Assembly (NCBI RefSeq): GCF_921293095.1
Contig: NC_060248.1
Location: forward strand, 13,968,744-14,032,743
Direction of reading: 5' to 3'
DNA length: 64,000 nt
Origin: Ischnura elegans
Lineage: Eukaryota > Arthropoda > Insecta > Odonata > Coenagrionidae
Of the stretch, positions 23,581 through 33,671 are shown piece after piece. The first letter of the stretch is position 1. The number at the start of each line of letters is the position of its first letter. The position numbers were made by a program, and so were the translations under genes. Under the pieces are notes generated by a model. The model saw only the letters and a list, made by a program, of their open reading frames with translations, had not been told where the DNA came from and did no database searches.

Positions 23581-24465
23581 TAAAGCGGTCTCCAAAACAT
23601 ATATATGAATATTTTAGGGTTGTTAGTAAAAGTTTTTGACTTTTGTCCGTCTAAAGCGGGGTTCGGCCCCACTGTGGCGGCACCGCGATCGCTACAGCGA
23701 GATATACATATGTATAGTGTGTACAGTGTATACAATGGTATAGGTTGCGTCACCGCTATACTTTTACATACTGAATACTGGCATCTGTCTGCTTCTAGTT
23801 CTATACTGTACATATGTACTTTTTCTATGCAGTGCGTATTATTTTGTAGAGTTTTAATAGAGATTAATATATACACTTTGTAAATATATTGTTAATATAT
23901 AGACTGTTAAAGTCTTTTTGTTTTAAAAATATTAAAAATGAAAATAAAAATCTATAGTGTATATTGAATAAGGTCATTAAATATAAAGAGCTCGTGTATG
24001 AACGTGCGGAAGAGTGTTCACGCTATAAAAATACAGGTCAGTACAATTTAAGGCAGTTTCTTTTATGTGCATAGTGAACAATTATAGGTTTATAAAGCAT
24101 ATTAAATAAAATAAATAAAAGCATATTATATTCTAATATATAAATGATATTACTTTCTATTCATACACATCGTATTTTTAATATTTATATTCAATAATAA
24201 ACAGTTTGCTGAAAAAAATAATTTCAATTTTTGTTGAAAAATGAGTATTACTGGAAAAATTAGTTCTTTAATAATATTAAATCTATATAAAAAATAAATG
24301 GATAATAATTATTTCAGTTTTCACTTCTGTCGGCCAGTCCCACGACTGCCCCGTATTTTTTAAAGATCACTTAAGAAATAAAATTCACGGGAAAAATTGA
24401 AATCCTGGAACCTTCTGTAATATTCGCTGTGCGTCACCGGCTTCCAAGTTTGAGACCACCACGGG

Positions 24466-24738
24466 CAGTGGGGTAACCGGGAATTTCTTTCGGGAGGGGG
24501 TCCAAAACCCGGGGAGGAAATATTAAAAATAAAAAAGGGTGCTAAGTATAGAGAGTTTAAAACTAATTTTAACATTTCATAATCGAAAAAGCTTAATTTT
24601 TCCAAGAAATCTTTTGTAAATTCATGATTTTTTAATGTTTTAAAACAATTGTTTTCTTTTGTGAAGCAAAATAAATGTGTTTTTCTATTTCGCGGGTGGT
24701 GGGCGGACCCTTCACCCCCCTCTCGCTACGCTCCACTG
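24466..24738. mobile_element. Probable hAT-type MITE, degraded
   Basis: The 273-bp unit starts CAGTGGGGTAACCGGG and ends CTCGCTACGCTCCACTG. The flanking 8-mers ACCACGGG and ACAACGGT agree at six of eight positions. The G-rich subterminal regions resemble the other hAT MITEs here, but the interior differs, so it is probably a different family. Confidence 0.5.
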
Positions 24739-25103
24739 ACAACGGTTCACTTTATTGACGTATCGTGAAAATTAATTTCAAATTATACTTCTTTTTTCGT
24801 TTCCGTATGTATTGTTAGGGTATCTAGTTTTGTTCCGGCACTTAGGTATAATGGAGCCCCCCCGAAATGAGGAAAATACATAAAAAGGTAAGTTACGTCG
24901 TCCGAATGACCATTGTTAAATGAATTATGCACGAGGGCACAGCCGCGGCAAGCAATAATACTCCCTCTCATAAAAAACGAATACTTTTTCGTATTCGTTA
25001 GGAAAAACCTATCTTAATTTATCGTTTCTGCCGGACCAGGAAATAAACAAGGGTTTCTAATCTGATGTTCTCCGTGTCGCACAGAGGGATATCTATTCTC
25101 GAT

Positions 25104-25404
25104 CAGGGGCGCAGCTAGGAATTAAGGCTGGAGGGTGGTTTGGTGCAACTAATACCGGGGTGTGTGGGGGTGTGGTATACCCACCAGGATAAGTGGTAGG
25201 TGAGAGATTAATAACTTGCGGAATTTTAAGATAAATGGTTCAAAATGGTGAGTTTTACGACTTTCTGAGGGATATTTTATTAATCCTTACACTATTCTAT
25301 CAATAACATCAATCCAATTAAGTAAAATGGATTAAGCTTAAACATTTCTCTGAGCTCTGGGGGGGATGGTTTATCCCCCAAAACCACTCCTCGCTGCGCC
25401 ACTG
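25104..25404. mobile_element. hAT-type MITE, intact, with 8-bp target duplication
   Basis: This 301-bp copy is the best reference for the family. It starts CAGGGGCGCAGCTAGG, ends CCTCGCTGCGCCACTG and is flanked by TTCTCGAT on both sides (25096-25103 and 25405-25412). It is non-coding and internally very similar to 1-297, 709-1016 and the two halves of 29372-30452. Confidence 0.92.
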
Positions 25405-25439
25405 TTCTCGATTGCTCAAGAAATGAAAGCCTAGCGCGC

Positions 25440-25640
25440 AGCCTTCAAGACTCCCGGCCAAATTCGTTTTACATCTGTGCAATGATCTCTGTACGCCCGT
25501 AGCAGCTTCTGACGAATCGCGCGGCTTTCCTATCTATTTCGTAAATTTCACGGATTTATTCTTCCTACGCCGGATCCCATATGCTCGCTGCATATTGTAG
25601 GTGTGGTCCGACGAATGCGAAATAGCACCTCTCTTTTACT
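25440..25640 (-). pseudogene. CR1/jockey-like LINE C-terminal fragment
   Basis: The minus strand reads YFAFVGPHLQYAASIWDPA, then after two stops IREIYEIDRKAARFVRSCYG. This is the same region as the fragment at 15628-15975 and includes the GPHLQYA segment just before it. Several stops make it non-functional. Confidence 0.8.
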
Positions 25641-26227
25641 TTTGGGTCAATCCATTTTAAATCACCCAATAAAATTAGTTGCTCGACATTTTTAATTATC
25701 CTGATTTTTTTATCATTGGTTCCCTACAAGTAGACAATCGCAAATCACCTTTTGAAAAAAATTTAGAGGCCATACTTTTTTTGGCAGCCATTTTTAAGAG
25801 GGCGGCGGGGCAAATTTTGATGGAAAACGTGGTTTGCATAAAGCTCAATGTCGAAGCTATTTTGAAATATATCAGATTAATTTTAAAAAACTGTGTTCAT
25901 CATGAAAAGAGTTTTTGGAAAATATTTTTTTATCATAAAAAACAGTCAATCAAAACCTTTCCGTAAAAACTCGGGAAAAATTTGTCTATACTAACTTTTT
26001 AACGCCATAATTTTTTATGAAGGAAACGATACTCACTAATAAAGTGTTTTTCTGAAATGAATACTTAAAAAAGTAGTTTCAATATAAGTTTTAGCACTGA
26101 GAATGCACTCCTTTTTCTAGAGTTTGCCGAACAATGCCGAAAGCCATTTAACATAGTTTTCGGAGGTCAATATATAAAAAGGGACTGAATGAAAACAAGT
26201 GAAATTTTACAGAAGAACCAGATATAG
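25641..26227. other. No gene recognised
   Basis: An AT-rich 95-codon frame at 25679-25966 has a biased, lysine- and isoleucine-rich composition and no recognisable domain. I do not consider it a gene. Confidence 0.5.
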
Positions 26228-26509
26228 CATGGTACTCAGCTACCTGCTAGCATCCTACGTCGTATCAGCGCTCAGAGCCTCGCCCCAAGGTCACCTCACT
26301 TGCGGCAGCGGGAACCAGAACGACCGCACACGTAGATTTCCCGGCATTCATACTTACCCGTCGCGTTTTCACGCGCTTGAAAATTTTCACTTTTCATTTA
26401 ATCGCGAAAAATAAATATCGTCATTCGAAAATCTAAGAGCGTGAAATGCGTACTCCAGGAGTAATAATCTTTCGATTTAGGCAATAAAAAAATAATAGGA
26501 AACCACCCT
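26228..26509 (+). mobile_element. Family G element, right-end fragment (copy B)
   Basis: Matches the part of copies A and E running from ATGGTACTCAGCTACCTGC to the terminal GGAAACCACCCT. The other half is absent, so the copy is truncated. Non-coding. Confidence 0.75.
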
Positions 26510-26951
26510 ATTGTGTTTTATTTTAACTCCGTAACGAGACCAAGGAGAGATAGGAAGCTCCAATTTCTGAATTAGCGATTGAGGCGAGAATCCATTTTCT
26601 GAGCAGCATCCTACATCCATAGTAGTGCATATTAAGGATCTTGCTGACCTAGCGGGCATTATAGTGTTCGGCTAATGGCCTGCGGGTATCGGGTTGACAC
26701 GATGCTCTTCGACCCATGTGACATGAGTAATTTAGAATCAATTCCGCCTGTGCATCTCCAAGGGTTATAAGATCTAGCCAGCCTTTCCACCACGACAAGG
26801 TTTTAGCCCAAAGGAAAAAGCGTTAGCCTATGGGTTCTCAATTTTTTAACCTGATTGTGAATTATTTCCACAAACTGGGACATATTTTTTCTCGAAAAAG
26901 TCAATTTTTCCGAAAGGTTTCACCAATTTATCCCTGGCCTTCCATACGCAC

Positions 26952-27288
26952 AGCAATTGCGGAGTGGTGGGAGTATTTGGGATGCTGACGGAGGTGGCAA
27001 CTAATCGAAGGGTTCCTGATTCAAATCCCGGTTGAAGCCTCACTCACTCACCCAGTGAATCAACCCAAGCGTTGGATTGGTTGGGCGAGGATAGAGCTCA
27101 CCCAGGACTAGGTCACAGGTGAATGAACTTCACACAATCAGGATAGGGGGTCAGTTCCATTCCCTTAGCTACCTCGCTCTTCGACGATTTTCATTTGAGG
27201 GTGTCTGAAGGCTTCGCCCAGGATTTGAACCTGGGACCACACGATCAGCAGCCACATGCACTGCACCCATGAGGCCACCTCGCTCTCC
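26952..27288. mobile_element. Composite of two tRNA-derived SINE units
   Basis: A plus-strand tRNA-like head (about 26952-27037) has an A-box-like GAGTGGTGGGAGTATTTGGG and a B-box-like GGTTCCTGATTCAAATCC. It abuts a minus-strand SINE (27288-27039) whose head reads GGTGGCCTCATGGGTGCAG and GGTTCAAATCC. The minus-strand unit recurs at 51942-52192 with the same body (GAGCTCACC(C/T)AGGACTAGGT). Heads at opposite ends suggest one SINE inserted at the end of another. Confidence 0.65.
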
Positions 27289-27770
27289 ATTGAAGTCTCA
27301 CGACACTGCAAAATAACAAATATCCTCGAAACGTTATGTGGTACCCCAGGGAAAAGAATCGTTGTCCAGCTTCAACCGTAAGCTACGGCCTATCATTGGA
27401 TTTAAACGACGTTCATGGGCGGAACAAACTTAGGGGTTTCTGTCAAGGGGACTGCATAGAGGAGGCCTAATTCCATCCCAAGGGAGACCGGTCTCTGTTT
27501 CCACTTCGGTCGCATTTTAATCGGTTTTCAAAAATGTCCGCGGCGCGGTGACGAGTGCAATGCGATCCACTTTTTTCCTACATTTTGCAGTATAGTTTTT
27601 GCATTTGCTAGGAAGAACATTGAAAAGCTATAGATATGATATATTAAATCATATATATATAAAATAATACCTTATTTCCTTGTGAAAATTGGATCAATTT
27701 GTCCTTCAGCGATACGAGTGGCGACTTTTGTAAAACCATTTAAATGCGCAGTGGTTGACAACACATTGTG

Positions 27771-28006
27771 AAGGCCGTTTTAGACGGTACACGGAATTGC
27801 GCAATCTGACGTACGTGCGAAGGCGCAATCAAAATTGCGTCGTGTAAAGCGGTGAATTGCTAGAACACATGCGAGAATGCGTGGATGCGAGACGGCAAAA
27901 TAGCCCCTGTTCTAATTTCGTTCATGCATTCGCGCAATTCCACGCCATTTTAGAAATTAATGCAGCTCTAACCTGCGCAATTCCGTGCCCCATGTAAAAC
28001 GACCTT
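27771..28006. mobile_element. Foldback MITE with 33-bp inverted repeats, copy 2
   Basis: The ends, beginning AAGG(C/T)CGTTTTA and finishing CACGGAATTGCGCA, are inverted repeats of 33 bases matching at about 28. The interior is rich in GCGCAATT-type motifs. It is related to 3482-3718. I do not see a clear target-site duplication. Confidence 0.75.
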
Positions 28007-29371
28007 AACACGGACTTGAGGATCCTCTTTTGTTATATTCGTGGTTTCTGTACTCAACTTTTCTATAGTAAAAAACTGCAGTAATGCAATATCAGTATTT
28101 TGGTACTCTTGTGGCACTCCTGTGTTGATAGCGAGGTTTCCTTTTTGGGCTATTAATACAGGAGTCATCTTGGACGAATAAACTCAGCAGCTTTAATCCG
28201 CTTATCTGTGCGACGACACCACCAACCCTGTTTGCTACTCTGGCCGCCAGAGGCGCGCATTTAGATAAGTGATTTCTCTTCTTCTCTTAGCAGATACGCA
28301 TTTAATCTGAGAAAATTCACGGCGGTATATTTCTTGTCCTGGTGGTCCAACTATCACCATGTGCATATTATGGAAAACGCAAAATAATGAGTAGAGGAGA
28401 TATTGTTATGCTGGATAATATTTCAATAATGTTAATCTTTAATAATACATTCAATTCCTTTTGATTCATAAATTACAGTTAATCGTGGCATTACGGGCTT
28501 CGTGAGCATTAGATACACCTAAGTATATATTAACTTTGGTCGCAATCCATGTTACCGTGTGGAAACGCATGGCGAACAGACATCCTCTTTAATACGACAG
28601 TTTATATTAAGATAATGTGATAGTTGTATGATGAAAAATATTTTCAACTTCCCTGGCTTTGTAAATTTAATTTAATACTGAGAAGGTTAAATTTTACAAA
28701 TATTATATATTATATAATATATATTCCTGCCCAGAAAATCTCACTTTATCTATAGTTATCGTATTTCGTGGGGAAGGGTGGCATATTTGCCATGTGCCCC
28801 GGGCGATAGAACCTTACGCTACGGCTCTGGCCTATCTGCCACGGGCTTCTGCGCAATCCCAGTTATGTAACTTGTTATTTGCCACTTCTAGCTGACGAAG
28901 AGGCGTGCGGTATTGCGGCCGAGACTGGCACCGCGACACCATGCGTTCACATGCGGGGAAAAAAAGCGAGAGAAATGCGTATTATCTATAGGCGCGCCTC
29001 TCGCGGCCTGAGAGGCAAACCGGGGGGAGAGAGGGGGGCGGTGTCGCCCCTCAGATAAGGGGAAACTGCTACGCAGGGCAATTAATTTTTTATACATTTA
29101 TTTTGTTCTTGACAACTTGATCATATTCAAAGTTGAACTCATGAGATTTAGGAAATTTATAAAAAAAAACACATTTGCCGAAATTTCAGAAATTAATTTC
29201 TCATTTTCAAGGCTTATTATAAGGAATGATGAGAGATATGGTAAATACAAAAAGTGGGCCAGCATTGAAAATTAATTTTTTCTCTGCAAAAACATCCAAT
29301 CAAATATCTAAACAAAATAATTTAAATTTAAGCAAATAAATTTAGAAAATTGATGTGAAATACTTAGGTAC
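28007..29371. other. No gene recognised
   Basis: Includes an AT-rich palindromic patch near 28700-28730 and a GC-rich patch at about 28770-29060 (CGCGCC and CGGGGGGAG strings). No domain or repeat family is recognisable. Confidence 0.45.
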
Positions 29372-30452
29372 CAGTGGCACAGCGAGGGGGGTTTTGGGGG
29401 ATAAACCCCCACCCCAGAGCTCAGAGAAATTTTTAAGATTAATCCATTTCACTTAATTGGATTGGTATTACCATAGAGTAAGTATTATACTAAGTAATAT
29501 AAGTAATATACTTACTCTATCTCGTTTGACCGATGTACCCTCTCGAGTAGTCCCCGCCCGGAGATCCGAATGGGGGACTAGTTTACCTCCGGAATATTTT
29601 ACCCGAGAGAATTCCATCATGTCATTATATAAATTGAGTGGAGTAGCTGTGACTCCTCGGGATGATAATGTGGTGGTTTCCCCTTGCCTTCCACATCGCA
29701 GTACTACAGCCGTTAAAGTAAATGTTACCACGCCCGTAGTGGAATGTGTGTCGCTGCACCGACCAGTATGGTCTCCACCTTCGCACATGTGAAGAAGAGC
29801 TGCTGCCCTCTCCCCCGGGTGATGAGAGGCATAATTGTTGGCGGCCCCCAGTCGCCAAGTCACGGTATCTTCACAGGTTTTGGTATCTTTTAAATGGTCT
29901 ACCTTACCCAAGGGTAGCCCAATACCCCCTCAGAATACCGCCGCTTTTTGTCCACGACTGCTTATTCGACGAGAGAACTCGCTTATCTCGCAGCGAACCT
30001 CTATATCTAAAGGTCGACCCACCATCCGCAACCCGGTGGTCGCACTCGGTGGCTTTAAGCTCAGCCGCGAGGAAGAATGGAAAAGGAGGACCCCGAACAA
30101 AATATATGGAACAAGTAAAGAGAGATGTGAAAGAGAAGAAATACGTAGGTGTGTAAAGATTAGCTGATAGGAGAACTGAGTGTAGAGCTGCGTCAAACCA
30201 ATCCTAGGATTGTTGACCAGTGATGATGATGACTTACTCTATGGTATTACTAATAGAATAGTGTAGGGATTAATAAAATACCCCTCAGAAAGCCGTAAAA
30301 CTCACCATTTTGAACCATTTATCATAAAATTCCGCAATTTATTAATCTCGCACCTACCACTTATCCTGGAGGGTATTCCATACCCCCACACACCCCGGTA
30401 TTAGTTCCACCTAAACCCCCCCCCCCAACTTTAATTTCTAGCTGCGCCCCTG
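29372..30452. mobile_element. hAT-type MITE split by a nested retroelement
   Basis: The outer element starts CAGTGGCACAGCGAGG, ends CTAGCTGCGCCCCTG and is flanked by TTAGGTAC on both sides (29364-29371, 30453-30460). Its two halves match the intact family copies. They are separated by the insertion at 29521-30231, so the MITE landed first. Without the insert and its duplicated target it is about 359 bp, somewhat longer than the other copies. Confidence 0.9.
29521..30231 (+). mobile_element. Short RTE-like retroelement with 11-bp target duplication
   Basis: It is flanked by ACTTACTCTAT (29510-29520 and 30232-30242) and ends in a TGATGATGATG tail, as RTE-type LINEs do. The last ~170 bases (GAATGGAAAAGGAGGACC on, with TTGACCAG before the tail) resemble the end of the intronic LINE at 11435-13005 and the fragment at 46400-46630. 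No reverse transcriptase lies between the 5' part and the tail, so this 711-bp unit looks like an internally deleted, non-autonomous derivative. Overlapping open frames on both strands are not recognisable proteins. Confidence 0.75.
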
Positions 30453-30460
30453 TTAGGTAC

Positions 30461-33189
30461 CCTTTATGAAGGTACATTGTTTTTTAGTTGCTTAGAAATA
30501 TTATTATTCACGCTGCGGGGTTTACATGTCGATGTTCGGACTTGTTTAGTGGCGGCTAAGAAAACGATATCTTATATCTATCCACGCGGAGGCCCCCTAA
30601 GAGTGATAAAATGATGAAGTGGCATTGCAGCAAATGTTTCACTTTAGGCAAGTGGGCACGGAAACTCCAAATAATAGAAAGATTTAGAGATATGCTTTAA
30701 GACACAACTTCACCTTCAATAGCATCGTTAATGAATTTATTTTTAGCTTAATTCCCTGCGAAATTCACATCACCCTATCGTAGGCAACGCGTGTGGTGAG
30801 TTTTTCATGGGTACCAAATTAATAGCGCGGTCGGTGACAGAAAATTTAGTTGCCGACCGGAGAATCCACCATTGTAATGTGCGTTAGATTCGGCAAAGAA
30901 AAAAATACTTTTGAACCAGCATATTGCTGCCATTTTTCCTTAGTTTTTATTATAATTTTCGAAGGGTTCGGGGAAAGGGCGTTTCCTCTTCGTACCCCTT
31001 TCTCATAGTGATAACCTCGCGGACCGCTTACACACCCACTCTCTGCCATGAGTCGCTTTTTTCCTCCTTCGTTATCCTCCTGTCTCGTTAGCGTCCAGCG
31101 ACGCGGTTCAATAACAAGCGGTCTTAATTGCAAGTGAAGAGCATGAGACAGAGAGAGAGAGAGAGAAAAACAGGACGTGGTGTTCGTGATCGCCCCATTT
31201 GACTGATCGCTCACTTAATTCGCTGTCTAATCGCAGGGGCGGAAGTGACATTTTCAATCACGTAACTACTCGTCACACTAACTCGCCCTTCCATTGAGGT
31301 AGGTTATCGCCTCCAAGATTGAATGTGGTAAGGTTTAGGGTGTTTATGGAGACAGTCCGATTTTGGAACTGAGGGGAAGGATTGAGGACATGCAAAATCC
31401 TTTACATCATTTAATCTGCTATCTAGGCGGCATCTGGTTGTTTCAAGGGTTTCTAAAACATTCTATTGAATATTTTTGTCAAATATATGTGAAAAAAAGG
31501 ATTGAAATACTTTTGTTACGCTCACTGCGAGTTCATTGATTCATCCCTCCAATTTTCGATGCAGCTACCTGAAACTCACGATAAAAATTTAAAAAATGGC
31601 TGGCAATCAATGGATGGGATGTCAATTGCTAGGTAAATTCGCAAGTAAAAATGTCGAAACTTTCTTTCAGGTACCGCATTGTTCAGTTTTCTTAGAAAAT
31701 CTTCCACTCTAAATTTTTGCTGATGCTATTGCAATATTTCAATGGGATTAAAAAAAATGGTATAACCCATTTAAATAAAAAGTTTACTTCATTTGAGATT
31801 TTTAAAAAGATTTTCAACTGATTTTCGGTGTTTTACGTTGCATAATTGCGGACGCTGATTGTACTCCATTTGCGACATTAAATGGAACAGAGATAGTGTT
31901 TTAAAAATATGTGCATCGCGAAACTCATAGCTATTTCAAGCATTATTTGCATTCACCTTGTGTGTGACTTACGGATTTATTTAGGCCCTTGAGATGCAAA
32001 AATAAAGTTTCGAAGAGGCGACTCTCCATTTTTAGAGTTACCGGGCGTTCATATATGCTCGAAAAAAGAATCAACAGCCAACGCGCGGGAACCTGAGCAG
32101 AAAAACTTTGCAAATGTTCTTTTACATGCATAATGGAAAGCTCTGATAGCCTATGATACCTAATTAAGGAGAGTAAGAAGGCCTTCTAGGTTAAGGCCGC
32201 TGTAACATAGAACCATAAAAATATTACCTAAAACCTTCGCTATTGTCGCAGTAAAACTATCAATAGCCTTCATAAACATATATTGTATGATATGTGGCAC
32301 AATGTGGTGAAAGTTATTAATATTAGTTTGCAATGTTTTCATTGAATACCTTTTTGCATGACGCGTTTCGTTGTTGTAATAACAGTTTCAATTGAATCAT
32401 GTGCAAAGGTTTACCAGGTATTTGATGCTCTTATTGCAAATGATATGAGGCAGGATGTGGTGAAAGCGCGTCGTGCGAAAATAAATGCATTGGAAACATT
32501 GCAATGTTTTATTTAATTTATGTTACAAGAAATGTTGAAAGAAAACCTATGCAAACAGGGCCGGTGACCATATTTTCGCTCCTTTGATATCGTTTCGAAA
32601 AAATGAAACTTATTTGGATTATTTCATTTACAATATGAAACAATAATGGTTTTACGTGGAGATGGTCTCTCTTGAGACATAAGCATTTCGCTGTAAAATC
32701 GCTCATCGCCCAATAGTGAAATATTCCAACCAAACTCACCAGTATATTGTGTCCGTAAGCTATCCACGAGCGGCCACTGACCTATGAAGATGTCCACATG
32801 GCCTCCAGCTGCTACGACCGCGCGAATAAAAAAAATCAAAAAACACCTTCTCCATTCGCGAAAAACAAGTGAGCATCTCCATATGATCATCAGGGCTCGT
32901 GCTGCCACACGCCCTTCTCGCGGTGGAATTGGTTATGATCTCACAATCAGAGGAATGACGAAAAACAAAAGTGAGCACCGGTTTCCGTACGTGGAGTCAA
33001 GATTGAGATGGCAAACGCCTTAATCACGTGATGAATGCAATCAAACTGATCGGGTGACTAGTGCATTGGCGTTCGTTTTGATGTATTAAATTTAATTTGG
33101 TATCTTCTGTTGCGTTAGATTTCGTACTCACGTATTTAATGCTCTCTTTTTATGCGTACACATTTTGTTAACCGATTCCATTTACTTGC
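30461..33189. other. Gene-free stretch
   Basis: No recognisable gene. Contains a GA microsatellite (31141-31166). The segment near 32985-33035 (GATTGAGATGGCAAACGCC followed by ATCACGTGATGAAT) recurs in diverged form near 39545-39580 and 52750, so it belongs to a low-copy repeat. Confidence 0.45.
31141..31166. repeat. GA-dinucleotide microsatellite
   Basis: A run of GA dinucleotides within AT-rich DNA; it explains the serine/leucine-rich antisense open frame over it. Confidence 0.8.
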
Positions 33190-33510
33190 CTATATAAAGC
33201 TGAAGTTGAGGTTTCTCCCGAGGCCTCGGCATTTGGCTTGGTTTGGCGTGGTCTCCATGTGCGCTCAGTAAACTTATCAACATTTCAGATGTCAGAAATT
33301 CCCACAAACTCCAAACCATAAACGATATAATTCATTTGGTTAATAATATCAAATCCAGGCTGAAGGGCACCAATAACACACTTTTTACGGACATATGGGA
33401 GTATGACTTAGGTATCCCAACTAAAAACACTCGGACTCAATAAATCACTCTTCTATGAGTCTTTCCATTGTCTAAACCTCTTTCTGATCTTAGGTTTTAA
33501 ATAAATAATT
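33190..33510 (+). repeat. Unclassified repeat with TATA-like box
   Basis: A strong TATATAAAG lies at about 33191. The 3' part (TTCTATGAGTCTTTCC then CTAAACCT and TGATCTTAGGT) recurs in diverged form at 63366-63430, so this is a dispersed repeat and may be an LTR or promoter-bearing retroelement end. The 66-codon frame inside lacks an ATG near its start and resembles nothing I know. Confidence 0.4.
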
Positions 33511-33636
33511 ATTATGCTGTAAATCTTAAAATAAAGACTCCAAATTCAATCGTGTCAGGTGAAACATGATGGAACTCCTTCATGATTGAACAAAAAAGGA
33601 AAGACAATGGCAGGTTCCACAGTTTAATAAATACTG

Positions 33637-33671
33637 CGACCGGTTTCGAATGCATAGTATCATCATCAGGC
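33637..33671 (-). other. Hammerhead-like CTGATGA...GAAACCGGTCG motif
   Basis: On the minus strand CTGATGATGATA is followed 14 bases later by CGAAACCGGTCG. CTGATGA and GAAA are the two conserved core strings of hammerhead ribozymes, and a second copy lies at 47063-47095. Stem II pairing is weak here, so activity is doubtful; it may be a decayed retroelement end. Confidence 0.35.

Larger units (their letters stand above)
21721..24012. repeat. Mosaic of locally duplicated modules
   Basis: Three modules each occur twice. Module X (GCGTTAAGCACTTTTTCGG through CGTGAGCGTCACCGACCC) lies at about 21730-21790 and 22270-22338. Module Y (ACACCGCGATCGCTACAGCG) lies at about 21789 and 23681. Module Z, about 125 bp (AATAYATAGACTG through GAGCTCGTGYATGAACGTGC), lies at 22014-22136 and 23889-24012. 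A fourth motif, TTTTGTCC(A/G) followed by TAAAG(T/C)GGGG, appears at 22350 and 23641. A tRNA-Asp-like sequence and a perfect hairpin sit inside. No protein is encoded. Confidence 0.7.

Noticed and set aside
29468-29911. 147-codon minus-strand frame
   Set aside because: It lies across the 5' part of the nested retroelement and has competing frames on the plus strand; no domain match.
30846-31214. 122-codon minus-strand frame
   Set aside because: Part of it is a translated GA microsatellite (serine/leucine repeat); the rest is unlike a protein family.
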